Shown one piece after another: positions 33,948 through 42,241 of a stretch of DNA of 64,000 nt. Location of the stretch: positions 248,001 to 312,000 of the forward strand of contig NZ_MVBC01000003.1 in assembly GCF_002007105.1 (NCBI RefSeq). The letters run 5' to 3'. Position 1 is the first letter of the stretch, and each line of letters opens with the position of its first letter. The notes under the pieces were generated by a model. The model had not been told where the DNA came from, ran no database searches, and worked only from the letters and a program-made list of their open reading frames with translations. The translations under genes and the position numbers were made by a program. The stretch comes from Hymenobacter sp. CRA2. Lineage in GTDB: Bacteria > Bacteroidota > Bacteroidia > Cytophagales > Hymenobacteraceae.

Positions 33948-34748
33948 TTATTTTTTCTCTTCCGGCTGCATCTGCATGTCCATCATCGTGGCCAGCATGG
34001 AGTCGGGGAAGAACACGCTGCTGGCGAAGTTCATCTTGGCCCCGAAGGTGGGCAGCACGCGCGCCTCGCCGGCCAGCAGGCCTTTGTAGCCGGCCTCGGC
34101 CACTTCCTCGGGCGTAGCCTTCTTGCTCTGCCCGATTTTGGTGTCCTCGGCGCCGGCTACTTTGAAGAAGTTGGTTTCGGTGGCGGGCGGGCAGAGCACC
34201 GTGATGGCCACGTCGGATTGCTGCTCCTTCAGCTCCTGCTGCAGCGCTTCGGAGAGGCTGAGCACGAAGGCCTTGGTGGCGGCGTACACGGCCTGGCGCG
34301 GATTGGGCAGGAACGACACCACCGAGCCGAGCTGCATGATTTTGCCGCTGTTGCGGGCCACCATGTCGCGCAGGTACAGCTTGGTCAGGTACATCAGCGA
34401 CATCACGTTGACGTGCACGATGCCGATTTCCTTCTGCAGATCGGTTTCGGTAAACAGCCCGGCCTCGCCGAAACCGGCGTCGTTGACGAGGATGTCTACC
34501 TGCAGGCCCTGGGCTTTCACCGCGTCGTAGAGCTGCTGCGGGCCTTCGTGGGTGCTCAGGTCGGCGGCGATGCTGGTGCTTTGCAGCTCGGGAAACTCGC
34601 TTTTGAGCTTTTGCTCGGCCTCCTGCAGGCCGGCTTGCTCGCGGGCGGAGAGGATCAGGCGGTGTCCGTCGCGGGCAAAGCAGCGGGCCAGCTCGAAGCC
34701 GATGCCGCTGCTGGCGCCGGTGATAAGGGCAGTTTGGGAAGTAGCCAT
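33948..34748 (-). CDS. Short-chain dehydrogenase/reductase
   Basis: A 266-residue classical SDR. The NAD(P) motif is TGASSGIG (about 10-17), NDAG follows at about 90, and the catalytic set is Ser (about 143, LGSVVSF), Tyr (about 156) and Lys (about 160) in YAATKAF. Substrate not predictable. It lies upstream of the kinase gene on the same strand with 170 bp between, so joint transcription is possible. Confidence 0.9.
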   Translation of the reverse strand: MATSQTALITGASSGIGFELARCFARDGHRLILSAREQAGLQEAEQKLKSEFPELQSTSIAADLSTHEGPQQLYDAVKAQGLQVDILVNDAGFGEAGLFTETDLQKEIGIVHVNVMSLMYLTKLYLRDMVARNSGKIMQLGSVVSFLPNPRQAVYAATKAFVLSLSEALQQELKEQQSDVAITVLCPPATETNFFKVAGAEDTKIGQSKKATPEEVAEAGYKGLLAGEARVLPTFGAKMNFASSVFFPDSMLATMMDMQMQPEEKK

Positions 34749-34880
34749 AGCTAATCAGGTGTGGTTGGTTGTGGTGTTTACCTACTGGTGGAGCCGACAA
34801 AGAGTTGTGGCCGGCCGGAGGCAGCGCGCGGGCAGCAGGTTGCGTACAAGGCAGTTCCGTGCACTAGCGGCCCCTCTGCC

Positions 34881-35615
34881 ATGCCCCTGTACCACATCGG
34901 TTGTTCCGGCTACCACTACCGCCACTGGCGCGGGCGTTTCTACCCCGAGAAGCTGCCCATGCGGCGCTGGTTCGAGTTCTACGCCCAGCACTTTCGCACC
35001 CTGGAGCTGAACGTGACCTTTTACCGCTTTCCGCAGCTCTCGTTTCTGCAGAACTGGTACCAGATCAGCCCCGCCGACTTCGTGTTTGCCGTGAAGGCGC
35101 CGCGCCTGATTACCCATTATAAGCAGTTCAACGAGGTAGGCGCGCTGCTCACCGATTTCTACGGCACGGTGCAGGATGGCCTGCAGGAAAAGCTCGGGCC
35201 GGTGCTCTTTCAGCTGCCGCCGCGCACGGTGTACACCCCCGAGCGGCTGGCGCGCATCCTGCAGGCGCTTAATCCCAGCTTTACCAACGTGCTCGAGTTT
35301 CGCCACCCCAGCTGGTGGCAGGAGGACGTGTACGCCGCGCTGCGGGCCCGGGGCGTGGTGTTCTGCGGGCAGAGCCACCCCGAGCTGCCCAACGCGCTGG
35401 TAACCACGGCGCCCACGCTCTATTACCGCTTCCACGGCGTGCCGCTGCTCTACCACTCGCCCTACGACGAGGACTTTTTGCAGGGCATAAAAGCGGCCGC
35501 CGATGCAGCCCCGGGCACCGAACAGGCGTTCTTGTACTTCAACAATGACATCGACGCCTCGGCCATTCACAACGCCCGGCAGATGCAGCAATTGGTTGAC
35601 CAACGAAGTCCGTAA
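34881..35615 (+). CDS. DUF72 protein, paralogue 2
   Basis: A 244-residue DUF72 protein with the same motif order as paralogue 1: HIGCSGYHYRHWRGRFYP, LELNVTFYRFP, FVFAVKAPRLITHYKQ, GPVLFQLPP and YYRFHG. I take the ATG at 34881, which aligns with the paralogue; a frame open to 34761 would add 40 residues of poor quality. It is divergent from the SDR gene, with 132 bp between. Confidence 0.88.
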   Translation: MPLYHIGCSGYHYRHWRGRFYPEKLPMRRWFEFYAQHFRTLELNVTFYRFPQLSFLQNWYQISPADFVFAVKAPRLITHYKQFNEVGALLTDFYGTVQDGLQEKLGPVLFQLPPRTVYTPERLARILQALNPSFTNVLEFRHPSWWQEDVYAALRARGVVFCGQSHPELPNALVTTAPTLYYRFHGVPLLYHSPYDEDFLQGIKAAADAAPGTEQAFLYFNNDIDASAIHNARQMQQLVDQRSP

Positions 35616-35864
35616 AGCTCGCCGCCGAACATTTCAGCCCGGTCTCGGTTTAACAGAGCCTACCACCCCCCGCTTACCCACCCACCCGTCCTTGGTTTAC
35701 CTGATTCGTGCCGCCACGCCGCGGCCGGTTAGGCGTGGCTTTGTCGCTGCCCCTGGCAGCGGTACAGCTGATTGGCGGCACCTGCCGCCGGTTCCCGGAA
35801 TACTTTTGTGATGTCGCTACCCCAAGCCCCTTTGCATTTTGCGCGCCCCAGGCGCCCTGGCTTC

Positions 35865-37223
35865 ATGCGCTACTTCCCCCGGGCGGCCCGTGCCGCCGGC
35901 CTGCTGGGCGGCCTCTGCCTCGCCCTGAGCACGCCCTCCGTGCAGGCCCAAACCACCCCGCCGCCCCCGAGCGGCCCGCTTTCTTTGGAGCAGTGCCTGC
36001 AGTTTGCCCTCCAGAACCAGCCCGTGCTGCGGCAGGCCCGCATCGATGAGGAAACCAACGAGGCCAACGTCCGCATCGGGCTGGCGGGCTGGCTGCCGCA
36101 GGTGGCGCTGAATGCCACCGGGCAGCACTACTTCCAGCTGCCCTACACCGTTATTCCCATCGACGGCATCAATACGCCGCGCCAGATTGGCCTGCGCAAC
36201 CAGTCCACCATCGGGCTGGCCGCCACCCAGACCATCTACAACAACGACGTGCGCCTGGCCCTGCGCAGCGCGGCCCCGTCGCGGCGCTTCTACGAGCAGA
36301 ACACCGTGGGCGTGCGCATCGATGTGGTGTCGGACGTGAGCAAGGCCTTCTACGACGTGCTGCTCTCGCAGCGGCAGCTCGATGTGCTCAACGAGGACAT
36401 CGTGCGCCTGCAGCGCAGCCTGCAGGATGCCCGCGCCCGTTACGAGGCCGGCATCGTCGACAAAATCGACTACAAGCAGGCCGAAATCCTGCTCAACAAC
36501 TCCCTGGTGGACCGCAAGCAGGCCCAGGAAGCCATCAAAAGCAAAACCGCCTTCCTAAAGGAGCTGATGGGCCTGGCCGGTCAGCAGCCCCTGGCCCTGC
36601 AGTACGACACCCTGCGGCTGATGCGCGACGCGGCCGTGGATACCACCGTGGCGCTGGAGCCGGCCAACCGCGTCGAGTTTCAGCAGCTGCAGACGCAAAA
36701 GGCCCTGCAAAACGCCCAGATCAGCTACTACCAGTACGGCTGGCTGCCTTCGGTGTCGGCCTTCGGCAACTACAACACGGCCTTCCTGAGCAACGAGCTG
36801 CGCACGCTCTACAACCAGCGCCTGCCCAACTCCTACGCCGGCCTGCAACTCTCGCTGCCCATCTTCACGGGCACGCGCCGCCTGCAGAACCTGCGCCGCG
36901 AGCGGCTGGAGGATCAGCGCATCGACCAGGACCTGGTAGCTACCCGCAACCGCATCAACACTGAGTTTGAGCAGGCGCTGGCCAACTACAAGGGCTTCTA
37001 CGAAAACTACGTGATGGGCCAGCGCAACCTCGCTCTGTCGAAGGAAGTGTACTCGGTAGTGAACCTGCAGTACCGCGAGGGCATCAAGACCTACCTCGAC
37101 GTCATCGTGGCCCAGTCCACGCTGCGCACCGCGCAGCTCAATTACTACAGCGCCTTGTTTCAGGTGCTGAGCAGCAAGGTGGATTTGCTGCGCGCCCAGG
37201 GCACGTTGCCCACCACTTACTAA
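35865..37223 (+). CDS. TolC-family outer membrane efflux protein
   Basis: A 452-residue protein with signal peptide (about 1-29, ending VQAQ) and two long helical repeats (about 40-230 and 250-450) typical of TolC/OEP trimers: LSLEQCLQFALQNQPVLRQ opens the first, PSVSAFGNYNT and GLQLSLPIFTG mark the strands. It is the outer-membrane channel of the RND pump encoded by the next two genes, 23 bp ahead of the adaptor. The ATG at 35865 gives the signal peptide; 35772 and 35811 are in-frame alternatives. Confidence 0.92.
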   Translation: MRYFPRAARAAGLLGGLCLALSTPSVQAQTTPPPPSGPLSLEQCLQFALQNQPVLRQARIDEETNEANVRIGLAGWLPQVALNATGQHYFQLPYTVIPIDGINTPRQIGLRNQSTIGLAATQTIYNNDVRLALRSAAPSRRFYEQNTVGVRIDVVSDVSKAFYDVLLSQRQLDVLNEDIVRLQRSLQDARARYEAGIVDKIDYKQAEILLNNSLVDRKQAQEAIKSKTAFLKELMGLAGQQPLALQYDTLRLMRDAAVDTTVALEPANRVEFQQLQTQKALQNAQISYYQYGWLPSVSAFGNYNTAFLSNELRTLYNQRLPNSYAGLQLSLPIFTGTRRLQNLRRERLEDQRIDQDLVATRNRINTEFEQALANYKGFYENYVMGQRNLALSKEVYSVVNLQYREGIKTYLDVIVAQSTLRTAQLNYYSALFQVLSSKVDLLRAQGTLPTTY

Positions 37224-37246
37224 GCTTTTGCTGCTTCCCGTTTGAT

Positions 37247-38488
37247 ATGAAGAAGACCATTCTTACCCTGAGCTATGCCGCGGGGCTGTTTGCCTGGACC
37301 GGCTGCGGCAACAAAGAGGCCGACAAACCCGCCGGCCCGCCGCCCGCCACGCCCGTGACGCTGGTGGAAGCCCGCACCAGCGAGGCCGTGTACTACGACG
37401 AATACCCCGCCACTGTGGTAGCGCTCAACAACGTGGAGCTGCGCAGCCAGGTAACGGGCTTCATCACCGGCATCTTCTTTAAGGAAGGCGAGGTGGTGCC
37501 CAAGGGCAAAACCCTCTACGAAATTGACCGGCGCAAATACGAGGCGGCCGTGCAGCAGGCCCAGGCCAGCGTGCGCAGCGCCCAGGCCACGGCCAATAAT
37601 GCCCGCGTGAACCTGGACCGCTACGAGCGGCTGGCCCAGCAGGACGCCATTGCCCGCCAGATCGTGGACAACGCGCAGACTGCTTACGCCACCGCTCAGA
37701 GCCAGGTGGCCGTGGCCCAGGCTGCCCTCGATGCGGCCCGCACCGACCTGGGCTACTCGCTCATCAAGGCGCCGTTCACGGGGCGCATCGGCATTTCGCA
37801 GGTGCGCCTGGGCTCCCAGGTCAGCCCCGGCTCTACTTTGCTGAACACCATCAGCGGCGAAGACCCCATGGGCGTGGACTTTGTGGTGCCCGAAGCCGAC
37901 CTGAACCGCTTTGCCGAGCTGCAGCGCCGGGGCACCGGCCGCGGCGACTCCACCTTCCGCCTGCAGCTGCCCGATGGCACCAGCTACCTGCAGCCGGGCA
38001 AGATACTGGCTATCGACCGGGGCATCAACCAGCAAACCGGTACCGCTCAGGTGCGGGTGCAGTTTCAGAACCCCGACCGTAAGCTGAAGGACGGCATGAG
38101 CGGCGTACTACGCGTGCTCAACGAGACGTCGGGCCAGCGCATCGTCATCCCGTTCAAGGCCGTGACCGAGCAGATGGGCGAAAACTTCGTCTTCGTGGCC
38201 GGCGACAGCAGCAAGGCGCGCCAGCGCAAGGTGCAGCTCGGCCCGCGCCTGCGCGACCAGATTGTCATCCTCGGCGGCATCAAGGAAGGTGACCAGGTGG
38301 TGACCGAGGGCCTGAACCGCCTGCGCGACGGCGGCCTGATTCAGGCCGGCTCGCCGGGCCAGGCCGCCGCCGGTGGCGCTCCGGGCCAGCCCAACGGCGC
38401 TGCCGGCCAGGGCGCGGGCTCGGCCGCCAACAACGGCGCCAGCACCGGCACTCCTGCCGTCGGCAACAGCGGCAACAATACGCGCTAG
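37247..38488 (+). CDS. RND efflux periplasmic adaptor
   Basis: A 413-residue membrane-fusion protein. A signal peptide with WTGCGNKE suggests lipid attachment at Cys 21. The barrel-sandwich halves (about 60-95 and 165-200) bracket a short coiled coil (about 95-150), followed by the beta-barrel domain. The C-terminus is a low-complexity Gly/Ala/Asn tail (about 360-413) that is longer than usual. It joins the TolC-like channel to the permease. Confidence 0.93.
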   Translation: MKKTILTLSYAAGLFAWTGCGNKEADKPAGPPPATPVTLVEARTSEAVYYDEYPATVVALNNVELRSQVTGFITGIFFKEGEVVPKGKTLYEIDRRKYEAAVQQAQASVRSAQATANNARVNLDRYERLAQQDAIARQIVDNAQTAYATAQSQVAVAQAALDAARTDLGYSLIKAPFTGRIGISQVRLGSQVSPGSTLLNTISGEDPMGVDFVVPEADLNRFAELQRRGTGRGDSTFRLQLPDGTSYLQPGKILAIDRGINQQTGTAQVRVQFQNPDRKLKDGMSGVLRVLNETSGQRIVIPFKAVTEQMGENFVFVAGDSSKARQRKVQLGPRLRDQIVILGGIKEGDQVVTEGLNRLRDGGLIQAGSPGQAAAGGAPGQPNGAAGQGAGSAANNGASTGTPAVGNSGNNTR

Positions 38489-38501
38489 GCAGACCAGAGC
38501 T

Positions 38502-38625
38502 AATTCCCCTCCTCAGATGAGGAGGGGTGGTTGAAGAATTAGAGTCAAAAAGCTAGTTCGAGAAGCCACCGAGCTGTCAAAATCAACCACCCCCGCCCCT
38601 CCTCAGCCGAGGAGGGGAGTTAGCA
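38502..38625. repeat. Nested palindrome element (CCTCCTCAGNTGAGGAGG), copy 1
   Basis: Two hairpins with CCCCTCCTCAG/CTGAGGAGGGG arms (about 38506-38527 and 38600-38618) face each other in inverted orientation and carry GTGGTTG/CAACCAC on the inner side, so the whole 125 bp forms a larger inverted repeat. It lies between the adaptor and permease genes. A second copy follows the permease gene. Confidence 0.85.
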
Positions 38626-38681
38626 ACAAGCTAGCACAAGAAACCAAGCATTCATCTGACGTAACCAACCCCCCATAATCG

Positions 38682-38727
38682 TCAGGCTCCCCCTCTCTTT
38701 TTCGGAGAGGGGGCCGGGGGGTGAGGC
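38682..38727. repeat. CTCACCCCCCGGCCCCCTCTCC repeat, copy 2 (inverted)
   Basis: The reverse complement of the element at 24198-24243, sharing more than 35 bases including the CAGGCTCCCCCTCTC arm. It ends three bases before the permease start codon and so covers the place where its ribosome binding site should be. Confidence 0.8.
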
Positions 38728-38730
38728 AAT

Positions 38731-41700
38731 ATGATTGCAGAAACCTTTATTCGGCGCCCCGTCACGGCCATCGTCATTTCGTTGGTGATTGTGCTGGTCG
38801 GGGTGCTGGCCATCCTGAACCTGCCCGTGGGGCAGTACCCGGAAATCACGCCGCCCACCGTATCGGTGAGCGGCACCTACACCGGCGCCGATGCCCAGAC
38901 GGTGGAGCAGACCGTGGCCACGCCCGTGGAAGTGCAGGTAAACGGCACGCCCGGCATGACCTACCTGCAGAGCAACAGCACCAGCAACGGGCAGATGAGC
39001 ATGACGGTGAACTTCGAAGTGGGCACCGACATCAACATCGCCGCCCTCGACGTGCAGAACCGCGTGGGCATTGCCCTGCCCACCCTGCCGCAGGAAGTGC
39101 AGCGCCTGGGCCTCACGGTGCGCAAGCGTAACCCCAGCATTCTGATGCTGGTAGCCCTGTACGCTCCCAAAGGCTCGCACAACACCACCTTCCTCGACAA
39201 CTACGCCAACCTCTTCATCAAGGACGCCCTGCTGCGCACCAAGGGCGTGGGCGACATCGTGTCGCGCGCCGACGACTTTTCGATGCGCGTGTGGCTCAAC
39301 CCCGACAAACTCTCGCAACTGGGCGTGACGGCCCAGGAAGTCACGGCCGCCATTCAGGAGCAGAACGCGCAGATTGCCGCCGGCTCCATCGGGGCGCCGC
39401 CGGCCCAAACGGGGCAGACGTTTGAGTACATCGTGTTCGTGAAGGGCCGCCTGGCTTCCATTGAGGAGTTCGGCGACATCATCGTGAAAACCCGGCCCGA
39501 GGACAACTCGGTGGTGTACCTGCGCGATGTGGCCCGCCTGGAGCTGGGCAAGTTCAACTACTCCTCGAACTCCTTCGTGGACGGCAAGCGCGCCGCCTAC
39601 CTGCTGGTGTACCAGGCGCCCGGCGCCAACGCGCTCGAAACCTTCGAGAACGTGAACAACACCATGACCCAGCTCAAGAAGCAGTTCCCGGCCGACCTCG
39701 ACTACGTGGTGCCCTTCGAGGCCGCCACGGTGGTGAAGGTGTCCATCAACGAGGTGCTCCATACGCTCGTCGAGGCCCTGGTGCTGGTGGTGATTGTGGT
39801 GTACCTGTTCCTGCAGAGCTGGCGCTCCACGCTTATTCCGGTGCTGGCCATTCCGGTGTCCATCGTGGGTACCTTCCTGTTCTTCATCCCGCTGGGCTTC
39901 ACCATCAACACACTTACCATGTTCGGCTTCGTGCTGGCCATCGGTATCGTGGTGGACGACGCCATCGTGGTGGTGGAAGCGGTGGAGCACAACATGAACG
40001 AGCGGGGCCTCTCGCCGCTGGACGCCACGCTGGCGGCCATGCGCGAAATTTCGGCCCCGGTAATTGCCATTGCCCTGATTCTGGCGGCGGTGTTCGTGCC
40101 GGTAGGCTTCATCCCCGGCATCACGGGCCGCCTGTACCAGCAGTTTGCCATTACCATTGCCATTTCGGTGCTGATTTCGGCCTTCGTGGCCTTGTCGCTC
40201 ACCCCGGCCCTGTGCGTGCTGCTGCTCAAGCCCCACAAGCGCGACGAGCACTCGCGCGGCCTCGACAAGTTCTTCTTCAAGTTCAACACGTGGTTTGACC
40301 GCGTCACCAACAAGTACGGCAACGGCGTGGGCCGCGGCATTCGTCACTCGCGGCTGGTGGTCATCATCCTGGTGTGCATCGTGGCCGGTACCGGGCTGCT
40401 GTTTAAGAACAAGCCCTCGGGCTTTATCCCGACCGAGGACGAAGGCCGCCTGATCGTGACCTTCAACCTGCCGGAAGCCTCCTCCACGGAGCGCACCGTG
40501 AACACCCTGCACGAGATGATGAAGGAACTGGCGCAGGTAAAAGGCATCCGCCACTACGCCGCCCTCGGCGGCCTGAACGCGGTGAACTTCTCCTCCAAGT
40601 CGAACAGCGGCACCATCTTCTGCCAGCTGCAGCCCTGGGAGGAACGCAAGAGCAAGGAGGAGCAGCTGCAGGGCCTGATTACGCAGGTGCAGCAGCGTTT
40701 GGGGCGCTTCAAGGAAGCCAACGTGGTGGTTATCTCGCCCCCGGCCATTCCGGGCCTGGGCAACACCGGCGGCTTTAGCTTCGTGCTGCAGGAGCGCGAA
40801 GCCGGCGGCGACATCAAGAACTTCGACGCCACCTTGCAGAGCTTCATGGGCGCGCTGCGCCAGCGCAAGGAGCTGGCCGGGCCGTTCTCGTTCTTCACCG
40901 CCAATACCCCGGGCTACCAGCTCACCATCGACCGCGAAAAAGCCAAGAAGCTGGGCGTGTCCATTGCCGATATCGGCACGGCGCTACGCACCTACCTGGG
41001 CTCGGCCTACGTGAACGACTTCACGCTCTACGGCCGCAACTTCCGCGTCGTGACCCAGGCCGACTCGGCCTACCGCGGCGACATCTCGAACCTGGGCCAG
41101 TACTACGTGCGCAACAACCAGGGCGGCATGGTGCCGCTGAGCACCGTCACCTCGTACCGGCGCACCGAGTCGGCCCCGCTGATTTCGCACTACAACCTGT
41201 TCCGCTCGGCCGAAATCAACGGCAACGCCGCCCCAGGCTACTCGTCCGGCGACGCCATCCGGGCTCTGCAGGAAACGGCGTCGCAGGCCTTGCCCCAGGG
41301 CTACGGCTACGAATTCTCGGGCCTGACGCGCGAGGAGCTGCTGGCCGGCGGGCAGACGATTTACATCTTCGCGCTGTCCATCGTGTTCGTGTTCCTGTTC
41401 CTGGCCGCCCTCTACGAAAGCTGGTCGGTGCCCTTCTCGGTGCTGCTGGCCGTGCCGGTGGGCGCGTTCGGGGCTATCCTGGCGCTGACCTTCCTGCCCA
41501 AGCTCACCAACAACGTGTACGCGCAGATCGGCCTGATTACGCTGATTGGTTTGTCGGCCAAAAACGCCATCCTGATCATCGAATTTGCCAAGGAACGCGT
41601 GGACAAGGGCATGCCGCTGGTAGATGCTACGCTGGAGGCCGTGCGCCTGCGCCTGCGCCCCATCGTGATGACCTCGCTGGCCTTTATCCTGGGCGTGCTG

Positions 41701-41964
41701 CCGCTGGTATTTGCCTCCGGCGCTGGCGCCCAGAGCCGCCAGACTATCGGCTGGACGGTGCTCGGCGGTATGCTCTCGGCTACGCTGCTGGCCATCTTCA
41801 TCGTGCCGGTGCTCTACGTGCTCATCACGCGCTTGGCCTACGGCAAGGCCAAGCTGGCCGAGCTGGAAGCCAACTACCAGCCCGACGAGGAGCACGGCGG
41901 CCCCCACCGTGACGGCGACGAGCCGGCCGGAGAGGGCAACCACTCGGCCCCGCAGCCGGCGTAA
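38731..41964 (+). CDS. RND multidrug efflux permease (HAE1, AcrB-like)
   Basis: A 1077-residue inner-membrane proton/drug antiporter. The order is TM1, large porter domain, TM2-6, TM7, second porter domain, TM8-12. Signature GIVVDDAIVVVEAVEHN (about 408-424) carries the Asp-Asp proton relay in TM4, and the matching Lys lies in GLSAKNAILIIEFAKE (about 945-960). The C-terminal 30 residues are acidic and disordered. Both sides of this gene carry a nested-palindrome element. Confidence 0.96.
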   Translation: MIAETFIRRPVTAIVISLVIVLVGVLAILNLPVGQYPEITPPTVSVSGTYTGADAQTVEQTVATPVEVQVNGTPGMTYLQSNSTSNGQMSMTVNFEVGTDINIAALDVQNRVGIALPTLPQEVQRLGLTVRKRNPSILMLVALYAPKGSHNTTFLDNYANLFIKDALLRTKGVGDIVSRADDFSMRVWLNPDKLSQLGVTAQEVTAAIQEQNAQIAAGSIGAPPAQTGQTFEYIVFVKGRLASIEEFGDIIVKTRPEDNSVVYLRDVARLELGKFNYSSNSFVDGKRAAYLLVYQAPGANALETFENVNNTMTQLKKQFPADLDYVVPFEAATVVKVSINEVLHTLVEALVLVVIVVYLFLQSWRSTLIPVLAIPVSIVGTFLFFIPLGFTINTLTMFGFVLAIGIVVDDAIVVVEAVEHNMNERGLSPLDATLAAMREISAPVIAIALILAAVFVPVGFIPGITGRLYQQFAITIAISVLISAFVALSLTPALCVLLLKPHKRDEHSRGLDKFFFKFNTWFDRVTNKYGNGVGRGIRHSRLVVIILVCIVAGTGLLFKNKPSGFIPTEDEGRLIVTFNLPEASSTERTVNTLHEMMKELAQVKGIRHYAALGGLNAVNFSSKSNSGTIFCQLQPWEERKSKEEQLQGLITQVQQRLGRFKEANVVVISPPAIPGLGNTGGFSFVLQEREAGGDIKNFDATLQSFMGALRQRKELAGPFSFFTANTPGYQLTIDREKAKKLGVSIADIGTALRTYLGSAYVNDFTLYGRNFRVVTQADSAYRGDISNLGQYYVRNNQGGMVPLSTVTSYRRTESAPLISHYNLFRSAEINGNAAPGYSSGDAIRALQETASQALPQGYGYEFSGLTREELLAGGQTIYIFALSIVFVFLFLAALYESWSVPFSVLLAVPVGAFGAILALTFLPKLTNNVYAQIGLITLIGLSAKNAILIIEFAKERVDKGMPLVDATLEAVRLRLRPIVMTSLAFILGVLPLVFASGAGAQSRQTIGWTVLGGMLSATLLAIFIVPVLYVLITRLAYGKAKLAELEANYQPDEEHGGPHRDGDEPAGEGNHSAPQPA

Positions 41965-41983
41965 CGGCGCTTGCATCTGAAAG

Positions 41984-42033
41984 AAAGCACGAACGGCCGG
42001 CCTCCCGCGTGGGAGGCCGGCCGTTCGTGCTTT
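41984..42033 (+). terminator. Terminator of the RND operon
   Basis: A perfect 23-bp stem (AAAGCACGAACGGCCGGCCT and on) with a GCGT loop, ending in CTTT, begins 20 bp after the permease stop. The symmetry allows use in both directions. Confidence 0.8.
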
Positions 42034-42080
42034 GGGCGCAAGCTGTGGAGCAGCCGAGGACTATAGCTAGAGTTGGAGTT

Positions 42081-42213
42081 AGTTCCCCTCCTCAGCTGAG
42101 GAGGGGCTAGGGGTGGTTGGCCTTGACGTTTGGCCGTCATCTAGTCCTGGACTTCTAGCTATAACCTTTCAACCACCCCCAGCCCCTCCTCAGCTGAGGA
42201 GGGGAGCTAGCCT
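42081..42213. repeat. Nested palindrome element, copy 2
   Basis: Same layout as the element at 38502-38625: two CCCCTCCTCAGCTGAGGAGGGG hairpins in opposite orientation, each followed inward by GGGGTGGTTG or its complement. It lies between the RND permease and the RCC1-repeat gene. Confidence 0.85.
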
Positions 42214-42241
42214 TAGCTCCGTTCTGCAACTAGGGGGATGT

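Noticed and set aside
33778-34800. In-frame N-terminal extension of the sugar kinase to 658 residues
   Set aside because: It overlaps the well-supported SDR gene in another frame and its composition (Arg/Pro/Gly-rich) is that of a shadow frame.
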